Assembly: GCF_013373795.3 (NCBI RefSeq) | Contig: NZ_CP088022.1 | Coordinates: 8,129,501 to 8,193,500 of the forward strand | Direction: 5' to 3' | Length of the DNA stretch: 64,000 bases | Origin: Bradyrhizobium quebecense | Lineage (GTDB): Bacteria; Pseudomonadota; Alphaproteobacteria; Rhizobiales; Xanthobacteraceae | Part shown: piece by piece, positions 8,513 to 17,798 of the stretch | How positions within the stretch are numbered: position 1 is the first letter of the stretch | Layout: each line of letters opens with the position of its first letter | The notes under the pieces: generated by a model | Seen by the model: the letters and a program-made list of their open reading frames with translations, nothing else | Told to the model about the DNA's origin: nothing | Database searches by the model: none | Translations under genes and position numbers: made by a program

Positions 8513-8778
8513 GTCCAAGCAGTCCCAGAGACGGTGAGTCACTTGGACCGCGAGAAATGCCCGTGATTTGCGGGTTGGTCCAAGGCGTCCAAGGTGTCAA
8601 AGGACTTTGATGGGTTGAGATAAAACACAGAAGGCGGCCCCATGATCGAGACCGGCTTGCCTTCACCTACGCGCGCGAAGAAAGTGCTTTGGACACCCTG
8701 GACTCCTTGGACGAGTCGCTGTGGCGCGGACACTTTTTGGATTTTGAACACCCTGGACGCGCTTGGACGCCTTTGGAC
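8513..8778. repeat. Iteron-like TTGGAC/GTCCAA arrays
   Basis: The 363-bp gap 8420-8782 has no credible gene but is rich in one hexamer. GTCCAA occurs at 8513, 8578 and 8587, with a variant GTCAAA at 8596, giving a 9-bp period. TTGGAC or CTGGAC occurs at 8689, 8698 and 8707 (9-bp period) and at 8753, 8763 and 8773 (10-bp period), plus a single copy at 8543. Two clusters read in opposite orientation to the first. Arrays of this type next to a primase-helicase gene are typical of replication initiator binding sites, so this is a candidate replication origin. Confidence 0.65.
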
Positions 8779-8782
8779 AGGC

Positions 8783-10432
8783 CTAGAACGGAACGACATC
8801 ATCCGGATCGGCCGACTGCTTCGCCCGCTCGCCCTCTCTCGGGAGGAACGGCGGCCAGGGAACGGGCTGCCCAAGCAGATCATCGAATGCCGCGCGGCAC
8901 TCGTCAAGCGATGGCAACTCATAACACCGCACGCGATCCATCACGCCCGGCGCGACTTCCATTGTTGGTCTAACCTTGCGAAGATTAGGTACAAGTTTTG
9001 TGAGCCGCTTGCCAAACTCGGCTTTGCCCCGTTTGCGACCAACACCGATGGAGTCGAGGTATTCTTTATAGATGTCGTCGATCTCGATCTGAGTATGCCA
9101 GTCGCCTGCTTCGTGGAGACGATTGAACCACCAATCATCGATCGAATCGAGCGACCGAATCTTTTGCTCAAGCAGCGCCGGCGTTTGCGGGAGATGCCTA
9201 AGGTTCAACTGACTCAGGTCGAACGTCTGCAAGTCGTGGAGCAACCGCTCACGCCCACCCTCGTTCAATTGCTTATCCATCTCGGCAAAATATTCGTGAT
9301 TTTGAGCGCACCGTGGGTTTACATCGAGGACGACGAACCGTCGTTCGTCCATGCCAGCGGGCACAACCCAACTCTCGTTTGACGTCATGATCACGCGAAC
9401 GAAATTGCGCATGCGGATCGCATTGACGCCCTTTGACTCAATCATCTGCATCTCGCTGGTGATCAAGCCTTTGAGCCGTCCCTCGGCCGCCTTGTCGCCG
9501 GCCCAAATCGCTTCTTCGGCCTGCAAAAGCAAGCAACTTGCCATATGCTCGTTGAACTGGCCCGTGATGTATCGCGCATCGTCGACCTGGAAGTAGTGCG
9601 CCGGGAACAATGATCCGAGCACTTCACCCACCTTACTCTTTCCTGTCCCGCGACGACCGATCAGCACGAGCGCTGTGCCGGGCCGCTCTCGGGGGCGCTG
9701 GACGAGGTGCGCCATCCATCCAAAAACGTAGTTGAACAGCCCGGGATCGCTGTCACAGACATTGTTAAGCAGATGGTCGCGGAAGTTGGTGTAGTGCCCC
9801 GCGGGTGATGGCGTTACGTCGAAACCGCGCCAAAAATTGAGATAATTCGGTGTGCCCGCGGCACCATCCGGATTGGGGAAAAACTCGATCCCCTCGTACT
9901 GTCGGCGATCGGGGTGCCTCTGCCAAGCTTGCGCCCAGGTGACGGGCCGAATCTTGCCGTCCAAACCCTTGATTTCCGTGCACGTGTTTGCGAACCAAGC
10001 GCTCTGGGACTCAAACGACATCACCCGCACCCGGTCATTGACCGGGCCGGCGGCCTGTTCGTTCACCACCACGGTTTTACCGCCCCAGATGGCCACCGCG
10101 TAGTTTCGGTTGATTTCGTCGACATCGAACCCCCAGGAACGGGGGGAAGCGCTCGGCGCGTCGACAGCGCCCGCATCGCCTTGCTTCCGCTCCCGGGGGG
10201 CGCCGGCAGCGTCGTCGCCAACAAGGATCGCGAGGGCGCGCTCGTGGGGCGGCTGCCCGGCCTGGGCGGCAAACTCCGACAGATCGGTGTCGCCGTTTTC
10301 GAGGATGTCGGCGATCCGGCCGGGCTCGGAGCGGCCGAGCATGTCGTTAAAGTCCTGCCCGCGCTTGGCGCCAACGGGTTTAGCGGCGGCCTCGGGGAGG
10401 CCACCGTTCACAGTGTCGGTCATATCGGTCAT
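8783..10432 (-). CDS. Phage/plasmid primase-helicase (DUF5906, P4-type)
   Basis: A 549-residue replication protein of the phage/plasmid primase family. The helicase half has a Walker A loop, GRRGTGKS at residues 259-266, followed by an acidic Walker B-like segment (LLLQAEEAIWAG), a sensor-like VRVIMTSNESWVVPAG, and RRFVVLDV, the arrangement seen in DUF5906/P4 alpha-type SF3 ATPases. The first ~100 residues are low-complexity; no Toprim or AEP primase motif is visible, so priming may be supplied elsewhere. The ATG at 10432 has AGAGG very close upstream; a second ATG at 10423 is an alternative. It lies next to iteron-like repeats. No integrase, portal or capsid gene is in the window, so it belongs to a remnant or satellite-type element. 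Confidence 0.85.
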   Translation of the reverse strand: MTDMTDTVNGGLPEAAAKPVGAKRGQDFNDMLGRSEPGRIADILENGDTDLSEFAAQAGQPPHERALAILVGDDAAGAPRERKQGDAGAVDAPSASPRSWGFDVDEINRNYAVAIWGGKTVVVNEQAAGPVNDRVRVMSFESQSAWFANTCTEIKGLDGKIRPVTWAQAWQRHPDRRQYEGIEFFPNPDGAAGTPNYLNFWRGFDVTPSPAGHYTNFRDHLLNNVCDSDPGLFNYVFGWMAHLVQRPRERPGTALVLIGRRGTGKSKVGEVLGSLFPAHYFQVDDARYITGQFNEHMASCLLLQAEEAIWAGDKAAEGRLKGLITSEMQMIESKGVNAIRMRNFVRVIMTSNESWVVPAGMDERRFVVLDVNPRCAQNHEYFAEMDKQLNEGGRERLLHDLQTFDLSQLNLRHLPQTPALLEQKIRSLDSIDDWWFNRLHEAGDWHTQIEIDDIYKEYLDSIGVGRKRGKAEFGKRLTKLVPNLRKVRPTMEVAPGVMDRVRCYELPSLDECRAAFDDLLGQPVPWPPFLPREGERAKQSADPDDVVPF

Positions 10433-10462
10433 TACCTCTGAGACGCCAAGCGGCGCCCTTAA

Positions 10463-10477
10463 TTCTAGGCTCTAGAA
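10463..10477. promoter_or_regulatory. Perfect inverted repeat upstream of primase gene
   Basis: TTCTAG-GCT-CTAGAA, 6-bp arms with 3-bp centre, begins 31 bp before the primase start on the minus strand. Its position suits an operator for a repressor of the element; no cognate regulator is visible. Confidence 0.4.
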
Positions 10478-10529
10478 CCCGTTGAATTCATGCGGCAAAT
10501 CGGAGTCGCGGTAGTCGCAGGGGGCGCTT

Positions 10530-10576
10530 GTTGCGGGTCCCCGCAACCAAAGTTCGGACCAATCGGTTCCGATAAA
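10530..10576 (+). other. Structured segment preceding a terminator, possible small RNA 3' part
   Basis: GTTGCGGG-TC-CCCGCAAC (10530-10547) is a perfect palindrome, followed by CGGACC..GGTTCCG, which can pair, and then directly by the terminator at 10577. No plus-strand gene precedes it, so this may be the 3' part of an unannotated small RNA or transcript. Confidence 0.3.
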
Positions 10577-10608
10577 ATGGCCCGCATCTCGCGGGCCATT
10601 TTTTTTTG
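10577..10608 (+). terminator. Rho-independent terminator
   Basis: A 9-bp perfect stem (ATGGCCCGC / GCGGGCCAT, 5-nt loop) is followed by about ten T residues on the plus strand. The orientation serves a plus-strand transcript, although all neighbouring genes are on the minus strand. Confidence 0.85.
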
Positions 10609-10674
10609 GAAAAGATTCGCGACGTCGATTGCTTGGCGCGCGGATCAGCGCCTCACCGTAACCCGGGCAGCTTC

Positions 10675-13671
10675 CTAGACGATGAAATGAAATTCCTGCC
10701 AGGCGCTCCAGGTCATGCCGTCGTTGGCGCGAACCCAGAGGTCGTCCGACACGGTGCCGCCATCGAAAGTCGTGCTGGCGAGCTGGGCCGCACTGACGTT
10801 GATTGCGGTGTTGGTGGGCTGCGCGTTGCCGCCGATGCTCCAGTGGCCGCTGCTTGCCGACGGCGTCGAATCCCACAATTGATACTGGTTCATGCTGTCC
10901 CCGTCGGCATCCGTGACCGAGAACAGGCTCGATGCGGCCACGCTCTGGTTGGCAGTCGCGTGGAAATCGGATGCGGTGACGACCGGAGCATGGTCAATCG
11001 GTGCGGTGACGTGAAATTCCTTCCACGGCCCCCAGGCGAAGCCGTCGTAGGCCCTCGCCCAGAGATCGTCTGAACCGGAGCCGCTCTGAAAGCTTGTGTT
11101 CGAGAGCTGGGCTGCCGTCACATCGATTGCGACATTGGTGCCCTGAGCTACTCCGGCGACCACCCAGTGCCCGCTGCTGGGATCAGACGTCGAATCCCAC
11201 AGCTGATAGTTGGCGATAGTGTCTCCGTCCGCGTCGGTGGTCGAGAACAGCGTGGAGGCCGCGATATCCTGGCCGTGGCTCGCGGAATAGTCGGTGGCCG
11301 ATACGATCGGAAGGTTGTCGGCCGGCGCGTTGACGTGAAACTCCTTCCAGTTGCCCCATGTCATGCCGTCGAAGGCGCGCACCCAGAGATCGTCGGAGCC
11401 CGAACCGCTCTGGAACGAGGTGTTGGCCAGTTGGGCTGCGCTCACATCGATGCTCTGGCCCGCGGGCTGGGTTACGCCGGCCACGACAAAATGACCGCTG
11501 GCAGGATCGGTGGTCGAGTCCCAGAACTGAAAGTTGGTGATCGTATCGTTGTCGGCGTCGCTGACCGTGAACAGGCTTGACGCGGCGATGTCCTGACCGT
11601 GCGTTGCGGTCATGTCCAACGCGCTCACCACGGGAGCATGGTCGATCGGCGCGTTGACGTGGAATTCCTTCCAGGCTCCCCATGTGATGCCGTCATTGGC
11701 TCGCACCCACAGATCATCCGAGCCGGAGCCCGACTGGAACGAGGCACTCGTCAATTGCGCGGGCGTCACATCGATGGCGATGTTGGTGGCCTGCGCCACT
11801 CCGCCGACCACCCAGTGGCCGCTGGCCGGATCGCTCGTTGAATCCCAAAACTGATAGGCGGTGATCGTGTCGCTATCGCCGTCGGTCGCGCTGAAGAGAC
11901 TGGATGCGGCGATATCCTGGCCATGGGTCGCCGACACGTCGGTTGCGTTGACCACCGGTGCATGATCCGGACCTGGCGTGGCCGTGAACGGGACCCATGC
12001 TCCCCACAGCGTTCCATCGTAAGCCCTGGCCCAGAGCTGGTCCGGAGCCGAGCCGAATTGGTAACTCGTCTGGGCAAATTGAGCAGGAGTGATGTCGATT
12101 TCGGCATTGGTGGCCTGAACGGCACCATTCACCAGCCAAGCGCCGTTTCCGTTGCTGTCCCAGAGTGCGTATTGGGTGATCGTATCGCTATCCGGATCGG
12201 TGGCGCTGAACAGGCTCGAAGCCGCGACCGACATTTGCCCGTGTGCTGCCGTCAAGCCGGAAGCCGAAACAACGGGAGCATGATCCGGAGTTGGCGTGGC
12301 CGTGAACGGGACCCATGCTCCCCAGAGATATCCGTCATAGGCGCGGACCCAGAGCGTGTCCGGGGCCGTACCGAACACATAGCTCACTTGCGAGAGGCTG
12401 GCGGCCGAGACGTCGATCTCGGCGTTGGTGGCTTGCGTGACACCATTGATCGCCCAGTGCCCGTGGCCCTCGGTGTCCCAGAATGCATATTGGGCGATCG
12501 TGTCGCCGTCCGCGTCGGTGGTCGAGAACAGCGAGGATTCAGCCACCGAGAGCTGCCCGTGCGACCCGGTCACGTTGGTTGCCGTGACCACGGGCGCATG
12601 ATCAGCCGGAGAAATCACGAAGGATTTCCAGTCGCTCCACAAATAGCCGTCGAAGGCTCTCACCCACAGCGTGTCCGAGCCGGGGCCGGCCTGGTAACTC
12701 GCTTGGGCCAATTGCGACGCGCTGATGTCGATCTCGGTGTTGGTGCCCTGGACTGTTCCTCCCACTGTCCAGTGACCGTTGCCATTGGTGTCCCAGAAGG
12801 AATATTCGGTGATGGTATCGCCCGTGGCCATGTTCACCGAGAACAACGATGAGGCCGCATAAACCTGATTTCGGGCGGCGGACTGATCGCTGGCAGTGAC
12901 GACCGGTGTCGTCCGGATGCTGTATCCGAGGTCCTTCAGAACTCCGATGTCCAGGTTGGAGATCGCGTACTGGTAATCGGCGTAGAAGACGATCCCGTTC
13001 ATCAGGTCCAGCGTAAGTGGATCCTTCACGGTCGACGGGGTGGCGTAGAGGTCGGATTGCTGGTTGCCGAAATGGTAGTAGTTCTGGGTGGTGCTGTTGG
13101 TGGTCAACGGCACCGGGCCGCCGTAAGCGGCCTCGGCATTCGCACCAACAAAGTTGGCCCCGGTTGCGGTCTTTTGAATCAGGGTGTCGAACTCGGATTC
13201 GTAAGCGCCGGCCAACTGGCCGCTCTGGCTGTACCAGCCCGTCATGCCGAAGCCGTGCATGAGCTCATGCAGAAAAACGTTGATCGGATTGATCACGTTT
13301 CCAGGCACCTGACTGGACCAGCTCAGGCCATAGTCGAGGTCGATGTACTGGAAGTAGCCGGGATCGATGTTGATGGTGATGTCGCTTGTCGTTCCAGGGA
13401 CGTGCTGTCCCGTGGTCAGCTCGTACTGGCTTGACGGCTCATACACCGCGAGCCCGCCATTCGTCCCGATGTAGTAGCTCGAGGTCGGTCCGCCGTCGGC
13501 GCGGCCAACGGCGGTGGGCAGGATGTTGAGTGACACCACCACGGTGCCGATGCCCAGGATATATCGCTGCCAAATATTGAGGGCCTGCTCGAGATCGTAA
13601 ACAAGAGACGTGTCGGCAGATCCGCCTACGTTCGATGAATCGTTCAATGTTACTGAATAATTCCAGGTCAT
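10675..13671 (-). CDS. Metzincin-like repeat protein, predicted type I secretion substrate
   Basis: A 998-residue protein. Residues 1-250 contain HELMHGFGMTG at 135-145, the HExxHxxGxx core of metzincin proteases but with Gly where the third zinc ligand usually stands, and a possible Met-turn at ~224 (LDLMNGI). From residue ~255 come seven modules of ~104-106 residues with the pattern APVV.A...HGQ..ASSLFS..DAD.DTI..Y.FWD ... HW...G ... ID....L ... LWVRA.DG..WG.W. No Sec signal peptide is seen. The related modules in the large adhesin-like protein and the neighbouring HlyB/HlyD pair suggest export by type I secretion; no canonical GGxGxDxUx nonapeptides are present. The ATG has GAAGG about 8 nt upstream. 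Role could be surface proteolysis or adhesion; the altered zinc site leaves catalysis open. Confidence 0.8.
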   Translation of the reverse strand: MTWNYSVTLNDSSNVGGSADTSLVYDLEQALNIWQRYILGIGTVVVSLNILPTAVGRADGGPTSSYYIGTNGGLAVYEPSSQYELTTGQHVPGTTSDITINIDPGYFQYIDLDYGLSWSSQVPGNVINPINVFLHELMHGFGMTGWYSQSGQLAGAYESEFDTLIQKTATGANFVGANAEAAYGGPVPLTTNSTTQNYYHFGNQQSDLYATPSTVKDPLTLDLMNGIVFYADYQYAISNLDIGVLKDLGYSIRTTPVVTASDQSAARNQVYAASSLFSVNMATGDTITEYSFWDTNGNGHWTVGGTVQGTNTEIDISASQLAQASYQAGPGSDTLWVRAFDGYLWSDWKSFVISPADHAPVVTATNVTGSHGQLSVAESSLFSTTDADGDTIAQYAFWDTEGHGHWAINGVTQATNAEIDVSAASLSQVSYVFGTAPDTLWVRAYDGYLWGAWVPFTATPTPDHAPVVSASGLTAAHGQMSVAASSLFSATDPDSDTITQYALWDSNGNGAWLVNGAVQATNAEIDITPAQFAQTSYQFGSAPDQLWARAYDGTLWGAWVPFTATPGPDHAPVVNATDVSATHGQDIAASSLFSATDGDSDTITAYQFWDSTSDPASGHWVVGGVAQATNIAIDVTPAQLTSASFQSGSGSDDLWVRANDGITWGAWKEFHVNAPIDHAPVVSALDMTATHGQDIAASSLFTVSDADNDTITNFQFWDSTTDPASGHFVVAGVTQPAGQSIDVSAAQLANTSFQSGSGSDDLWVRAFDGMTWGNWKEFHVNAPADNLPIVSATDYSASHGQDIAASTLFSTTDADGDTIANYQLWDSTSDPSSGHWVVAGVAQGTNVAIDVTAAQLSNTSFQSGSGSDDLWARAYDGFAWGPWKEFHVTAPIDHAPVVTASDFHATANQSVAASSLFSVTDADGDSMNQYQLWDSTPSASSGHWSIGGNAQPTNTAINVSAAQLASTTFDGGTVSDDLWVRANDGMTWSAWQEFHFIV
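10690..12909 (-). repeat. Seven tandem ~105-residue modules
   Basis: The modules begin at each (A/T)PVV or LPIV motif. The first three read Y.FWDTNGNGHW-type, the last four carry an insertion (WDSTSDPASGHW). They are the same module family as the repeats at 23717-26953. Confidence 0.9.
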
Positions 13672-14239
13672 CTTGGTCGGGCCTTCAATCTATGGTAGCG
13701 TAGCAACGATCAGTAGTATTCATGCTGACCAGTCACGGCGTAGTCAACAGGCGCCAAACGGCCGGCACCGGACAAAGCGCGTGAGGCTGTGTCCAGCGCC
13801 TCGGGCGCGACGGGCTTGGAGCATGGCACAGAGGCCCGGGCTATTCTTGCATGCTGCAAGATCGGAAGGGCATGACCCTCATATACGCGATAAGGCCGAC
13901 GCGATCATCCCTTCGATCCCGGTGACAGCCATATCGCGTGCCGCGATCCGTAAGACTACGGAGCCTGGTTCGGCTTTCCGAATGGTTCCGCGATGGACTC
14001 CAGGATCGGCATGATGTTGCTCGCGGATTCGGCTTGGCCGTTGATAACGCCAATTGCATCTCGGCGAAGAGCCATAGTACTCTGCCTGTCATATTCATTT
14101 GCTGCTCTGTCGTTTCGTTGCGAATAGTCAGTTTGCGCTGACCGCGAGGCCGACGGGCAGGGGCGGGGCGCGCTCACGGCAATCTCGGCTCACCTTCGAC
14201 TGCAGTTATTTTCAGCTACTGAGCAGATTAAATCGCGAG
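13672..14239. other. Intergenic region between divergent secretion-locus genes
   Basis: This 568-bp gap separates the minus-strand metzincin-like gene from the plus-strand transporter gene and should hold promoters for both. Open frames here overlap each other and lack credible starts. No repeat or RNA structure stands out. Confidence 0.45.
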
Positions 14240-16381
14240 ATGATTGAAACGCGGAGCGGTACGACAGCAGACAGCGGGATAGTTGGGCTCGCGATGCTGC
14301 TGCGTTTTCACGGCCTCCCGGCCGATGTCGACCAGATTCGTCATCAAGTCGGCAACGGCCCGTTCGGAACGCCGGAGATGCTGCGCTACGCGCGCTCGAC
14401 CGGCGTCAAGGCTCGCGAGCTGAGCACCAACTGGCTAAGGCTCGAGAAGGTCCCGCTTCCTGCCATCGCGCTGTTACGCGACGGCGGCCATTTGATCCTC
14501 GCCAAGGTGGGCGCCGACAAGATCCTCGTTCAATCGCCTCTGTCGGAGCGCCCGGAGTTGATCACCAGGGCCGACCTGGAAGCGGTGTGGACTGGCAAGC
14601 TGATTCTGGTGAGCCGGCGGGCGGGACTGGTCAATCTTGCGCGCCGCTTTGACCTGTCGTGGTTTCTGGGGGCAATCCACAAATATCGGTACCATTTCGT
14701 GGAGGTCTTGATCGCCTCCTTTTTCTTGCAGCTGTTTGCACTGGTGTCGCCGCTGTTCTTTCAGGTGGTGATCGACAAGGTCCTGGTTAATCACACACTC
14801 AGCACACTCGACGTGCTCGTCGTGGGGTTGATCGGCATCGCGGTTTTTGAGACGGCCCTCGCGATACTGAGGACCTACTTGTTCTCCCACGTGACCAACC
14901 GGATCGATGTCGAACTGGGAGCCCGCTTGTTTCGGCACCTCATCGGGCTGCCCATTGCCTATTTTCAGGCTCGCCGGGTTGGCGACTCGGTTGCGCGGGT
15001 CCGCGAGCTGGAGAACATTCGCAACTTCCTGACCGGCTCCGCACTGACGGTCGTGATAGACCTGTTCTTCACGGTCGTTTTCATCGCGGTGATGTTTATC
15101 TACTCGCCGATCCTGACCTGGATCGTGCTTGGGTCCTTCCCGCTTTATGTCGGCATCTCGGCCGGCGCGACGCCGATGTTCCGTCAGCGGCTGGATACCA
15201 AATTCGAGCGCGGGGCCGAAAACCAGGCCTTTCTCGTCGAGAGCGTGACCGGTGTCGAGACCATCAAGGCCATGGCGCTCGAACCGCAGATGCAGCGCCG
15301 CTGGGAGGAGCAGCTTGCCGGATACGTGGCGGCCAGCTTCCGCGTGCTCAGCCTGGCGAATGTCGCGAGCCAATCGGTCCAGTTCGTGAGCAAGCTCGTC
15401 ACCGCGGTGATCCTTTACGCCGGCGCCAAGCTGGTGATCGACGGAAGCCTCACGGTCGGCGAGTTGATCGCCTTCAACATGTTCTCGTCACGCGTGAGCG
15501 CGCCGGTTCTGAGGCTGGCGCAGCTCTGGCAGGACTTCCATCAGGCCAGGCTCTCCGTCGCGCGGCTCGGCGACATCCTGAATACGCCGGCCGAGCTGAC
15601 GTTCAGCCCCGGTCGCGCCGTGCCGCCGCCCATCAAGGGTCAGGTCACACTTGAGCATGTGTCCTTCCGCTATCGGGTGGATGGACCCGAAGTGCTGCAC
15701 GACATCAACATCAGCATTCCGGCCGGCCAGGTCGTCGGCATCGTCGGTCCGTCCGGTTCGGGCAAGAGCACCTTCACGAAGCTCGTTCAGCGCCTTTACG
15801 TTCCGGAGAAGGGCAGGGTCCTTGTCGACGGGGTCGACCTTGCGATGGTCGATCCGGCGTGGCTGCGTCGCCAGGTCGGCGTCGTCCTGCAGGAAAACGT
15901 GTTGTTCAATCGCAGCGTACGGGAAAACATCGCGCTCGCCGACCCGGCCGCTCCGATGGAGAAGGTGGTCGCCGCGGCTCAGCTGGCGGGAGCTCACGAA
16001 TTCATCCTGGAACTGCCGGAAGGTTACGACACCGTCGTCGGCGAGCGCGGCTCCAGTCTGTCGGGAGGGCAGCGGCAACGCATCGCGATCGCGCGGGCCC
16101 TGATCACCGATCCCCGCATCCTAATCTTCGACGAGGCGACGAGTTCGCTGGACTACGAAAGCGAAAGGGTCATTCAGGACAATATGAACCGGATCGTGAA
16201 GGGACGAACGGTTTTTGTCATCGCACATCGTCTGTCCGCCGTCAGGCGCACCGATCGGATCATCACCATTGATCGCGGCCGGCTTGTCGAACAGGGATCC
16301 CACGAGGAGTTGCTCAGCACAGGCGGAAGATACGCGTCGCTGTACCGGTTGCAGGCGGGGATCCATGAAGTCGGCTCGTGA
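14240..16381 (+). CDS. Type I secretion ABC transporter, HlyB-like
   Basis: Inner-membrane permease/ATPase of a type I secretion system, 713 residues. Residues ~1-130 are a C39 peptidase-like domain in which the catalytic Cys position is Ser (ADSGIVGLAML), as in HlyB where it is non-proteolytic and binds substrate. The transmembrane domain spans ~155-440 (LFALVSPLFFQVVIDKVLVNHTLSTLDVL). The ATPase has Walker A GPSGSGKST (503-511), signature LSGGQRQR (607-614), Walker B ILIFDEATSSLD, and an H-loop in VIAHRLS. The ATG at 14240 gives the family length; earlier in-frame starts only add unrelated residues. Its end overlaps the start of the HlyD gene, so translation is probably coupled. No TolC-like outer membrane partner lies in the window. 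Likely cargo: the repeat proteins at 10675 and 20108. Confidence 0.92.
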   Translation: MIETRSGTTADSGIVGLAMLLRFHGLPADVDQIRHQVGNGPFGTPEMLRYARSTGVKARELSTNWLRLEKVPLPAIALLRDGGHLILAKVGADKILVQSPLSERPELITRADLEAVWTGKLILVSRRAGLVNLARRFDLSWFLGAIHKYRYHFVEVLIASFFLQLFALVSPLFFQVVIDKVLVNHTLSTLDVLVVGLIGIAVFETALAILRTYLFSHVTNRIDVELGARLFRHLIGLPIAYFQARRVGDSVARVRELENIRNFLTGSALTVVIDLFFTVVFIAVMFIYSPILTWIVLGSFPLYVGISAGATPMFRQRLDTKFERGAENQAFLVESVTGVETIKAMALEPQMQRRWEEQLAGYVAASFRVLSLANVASQSVQFVSKLVTAVILYAGAKLVIDGSLTVGELIAFNMFSSRVSAPVLRLAQLWQDFHQARLSVARLGDILNTPAELTFSPGRAVPPPIKGQVTLEHVSFRYRVDGPEVLHDINISIPAGQVVGIVGPSGSGKSTFTKLVQRLYVPEKGRVLVDGVDLAMVDPAWLRRQVGVVLQENVLFNRSVRENIALADPAAPMEKVVAAAQLAGAHEFILELPEGYDTVVGERGSSLSGGQRQRIAIARALITDPRILIFDEATSSLDYESERVIQDNMNRIVKGRTVFVIAHRLSAVRRTDRIITIDRGRLVEQGSHEELLSTGGRYASLYRLQAGIHEVGS

Positions 16382-17777
16382 AGCGCTTGCGGTCGGGGGG
16401 AAAACCCGGGACGAGCTGGCCTTCCTGCCGGCCGCCCTCGAAATCGTCGAGACGCCGCCGTCTCCCACCGCCAGGCTGACCGCCGGCTTGCTTGCTGCCT
16501 TGTTCTGCTGCGCCGTGGCGTGGGCGGGGCTCGGCAAGATCGACATCGTTGCCTCAGCACCAGGAAAGATCGTACCGGGCGACCGCGTGAAGCTGGTTCA
16601 GCCGCTCGAGATCGGAGTGGTGCGGGCCATTCACGTCCGCGACGGCCAAACCGTCAAGGCCGGCGAGATTCTGATCGAGCTGGATCCGACCAGCAATCAG
16701 GCGGAGCTTCAGCACCTGAAAAACGATCTTCTGTCGGCAGAGCTGGATATTTCACGCACCCGCTCTGCGCTTGACGGAAATACCGACGCGCTTGAGGGCG
16801 TACCGGACGACACGCCGCCCGCCTTGATTCAAATGCATCTGGAGTACTTGCGCAGTCAGGATTCCGAGCAGCGCGCCAAATTGTCCGAACTGGATCGGCA
16901 ACGGGTGCAGAAGGTCGCGGAGACCAGGACGATCGACGCCAGCATCGCCAAGATTGAAGCTCTGCTGCCGGTGCTGCAGGAGCGCGTCGGGGTCCGCAAG
17001 TACCTGGCGGACCGGGAGTACGGTTCAAAGCTGCAATATCTGCAGGAGCTCCAGGAGCTCGTCGGGATGCAGCAGGACATCCTGGTGCAACGGAGCAAGC
17101 TCCAGGAGGCCAATGCGGCCGTCGCAGCGCTCGAAGAGACGCGCGCCAAGCTTGTCTCGGAATACCGGCACCGCCTGTACGATGATCTGGCCAAGGCGAC
17201 GCAGAAGGCCGGCAGCCTCAAGGACGAGGTGTCCAAAGCCGAGCACCGGACCAGCCTTCAAAGACTTGCCGCACCGATCGATGGCGTGGTGCAGCAACTG
17301 GCCGTGCACACTGTCGGCGGCGTCGCAACTGCCGCCCAGACGCTCGCGGTCGTCGTACCCAGCGATAATCTGATTGAAATCGAAGCGATGGTTTCAAATC
17401 GCGATATCGGCTTCGTGCACCCGGGTCAGGACGCCGAAATCAAGGTCGATACGTTCAACTTCACGCGTTACGGACTGCTGCACGGCAAGATCGTCAGCGT
17501 CTCGCGCGATTCCGTGTCCCGCGACAAGGCGCGGGATCCGGCCCGCGAGCCCAATGGCGGAGCGACGGAGGACAGCAGCGAGCCCAAGGGGACGGGGCCG
17601 GTGTATGTCGCGCATGTCTCGATCGACCGGACCAAGATGGTCGTCGATGACAAGGAGATCAATCTTTCGCCGGGAATGACCGTAACCGTCCAAATCAGGA
17701 CGGGCGCCCGCAGCGTCATGAGCTATTTGCTGTCTCCGATCATGCGCTACCGGCAGGATGCTCTCCGCGAGCGGTGA
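16365..17777 (+). CDS. Type I secretion membrane fusion protein, HlyD-like
   Basis: Periplasmic adaptor of the type I system, 470 residues. A cytoplasmic N-terminus is followed by one membrane helix (~38-56), a lipoyl-like half (VVRAIHVRDGQTVKAGEILIEL), a long coiled-coil hairpin (~110-295), the second lipoyl half (LAAPIDGVVQQLAVHTVGGVA), and a C-terminal beta-barrel/HlyD domain (EIEAMVSNRDIGFVHPGQDA). The ATG at 16365 is chosen because GGCGGGGATCC precedes it; it overlaps the upstream transporter gene by 17 bp. The short charged insert near residue 395-410 (DKARDPAREPNGG) is unremarkable. It should bridge the ABC transporter to an outer membrane channel encoded elsewhere. Confidence 0.92.
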   Translation: MKSAREALAVGGKTRDELAFLPAALEIVETPPSPTARLTAGLLAALFCCAVAWAGLGKIDIVASAPGKIVPGDRVKLVQPLEIGVVRAIHVRDGQTVKAGEILIELDPTSNQAELQHLKNDLLSAELDISRTRSALDGNTDALEGVPDDTPPALIQMHLEYLRSQDSEQRAKLSELDRQRVQKVAETRTIDASIAKIEALLPVLQERVGVRKYLADREYGSKLQYLQELQELVGMQQDILVQRSKLQEANAAVAALEETRAKLVSEYRHRLYDDLAKATQKAGSLKDEVSKAEHRTSLQRLAAPIDGVVQQLAVHTVGGVATAAQTLAVVVPSDNLIEIEAMVSNRDIGFVHPGQDAEIKVDTFNFTRYGLLHGKIVSVSRDSVSRDKARDPAREPNGGATEDSSEPKGTGPVYVAHVSIDRTKMVVDDKEINLSPGMTVTVQIRTGARSVMSYLLSPIMRYRQDALRER

Positions 17778-17798
17778 AGGAATTCGGCGGTCAGGCCG

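Noticed and set aside
8642..9382. Plus-strand frame of 246 codons with VQG/TLD-like repeats
   Set aside because: It arises from the iteron-like repeats and antisense of the primase gene; no start signal or family.
10481..10550. Possible tRNA or tmRNA end near CCCGCAACCA
   Set aside because: No T-loop GGTTCGA-type sequence or full cloverleaf could be drawn, so I keep it only as a structured segment.
10675..13671. RTX toxin call for the repeat protein
   Set aside because: No GGxGxDxUx nonapeptides; the repeats are ~105-residue modules.
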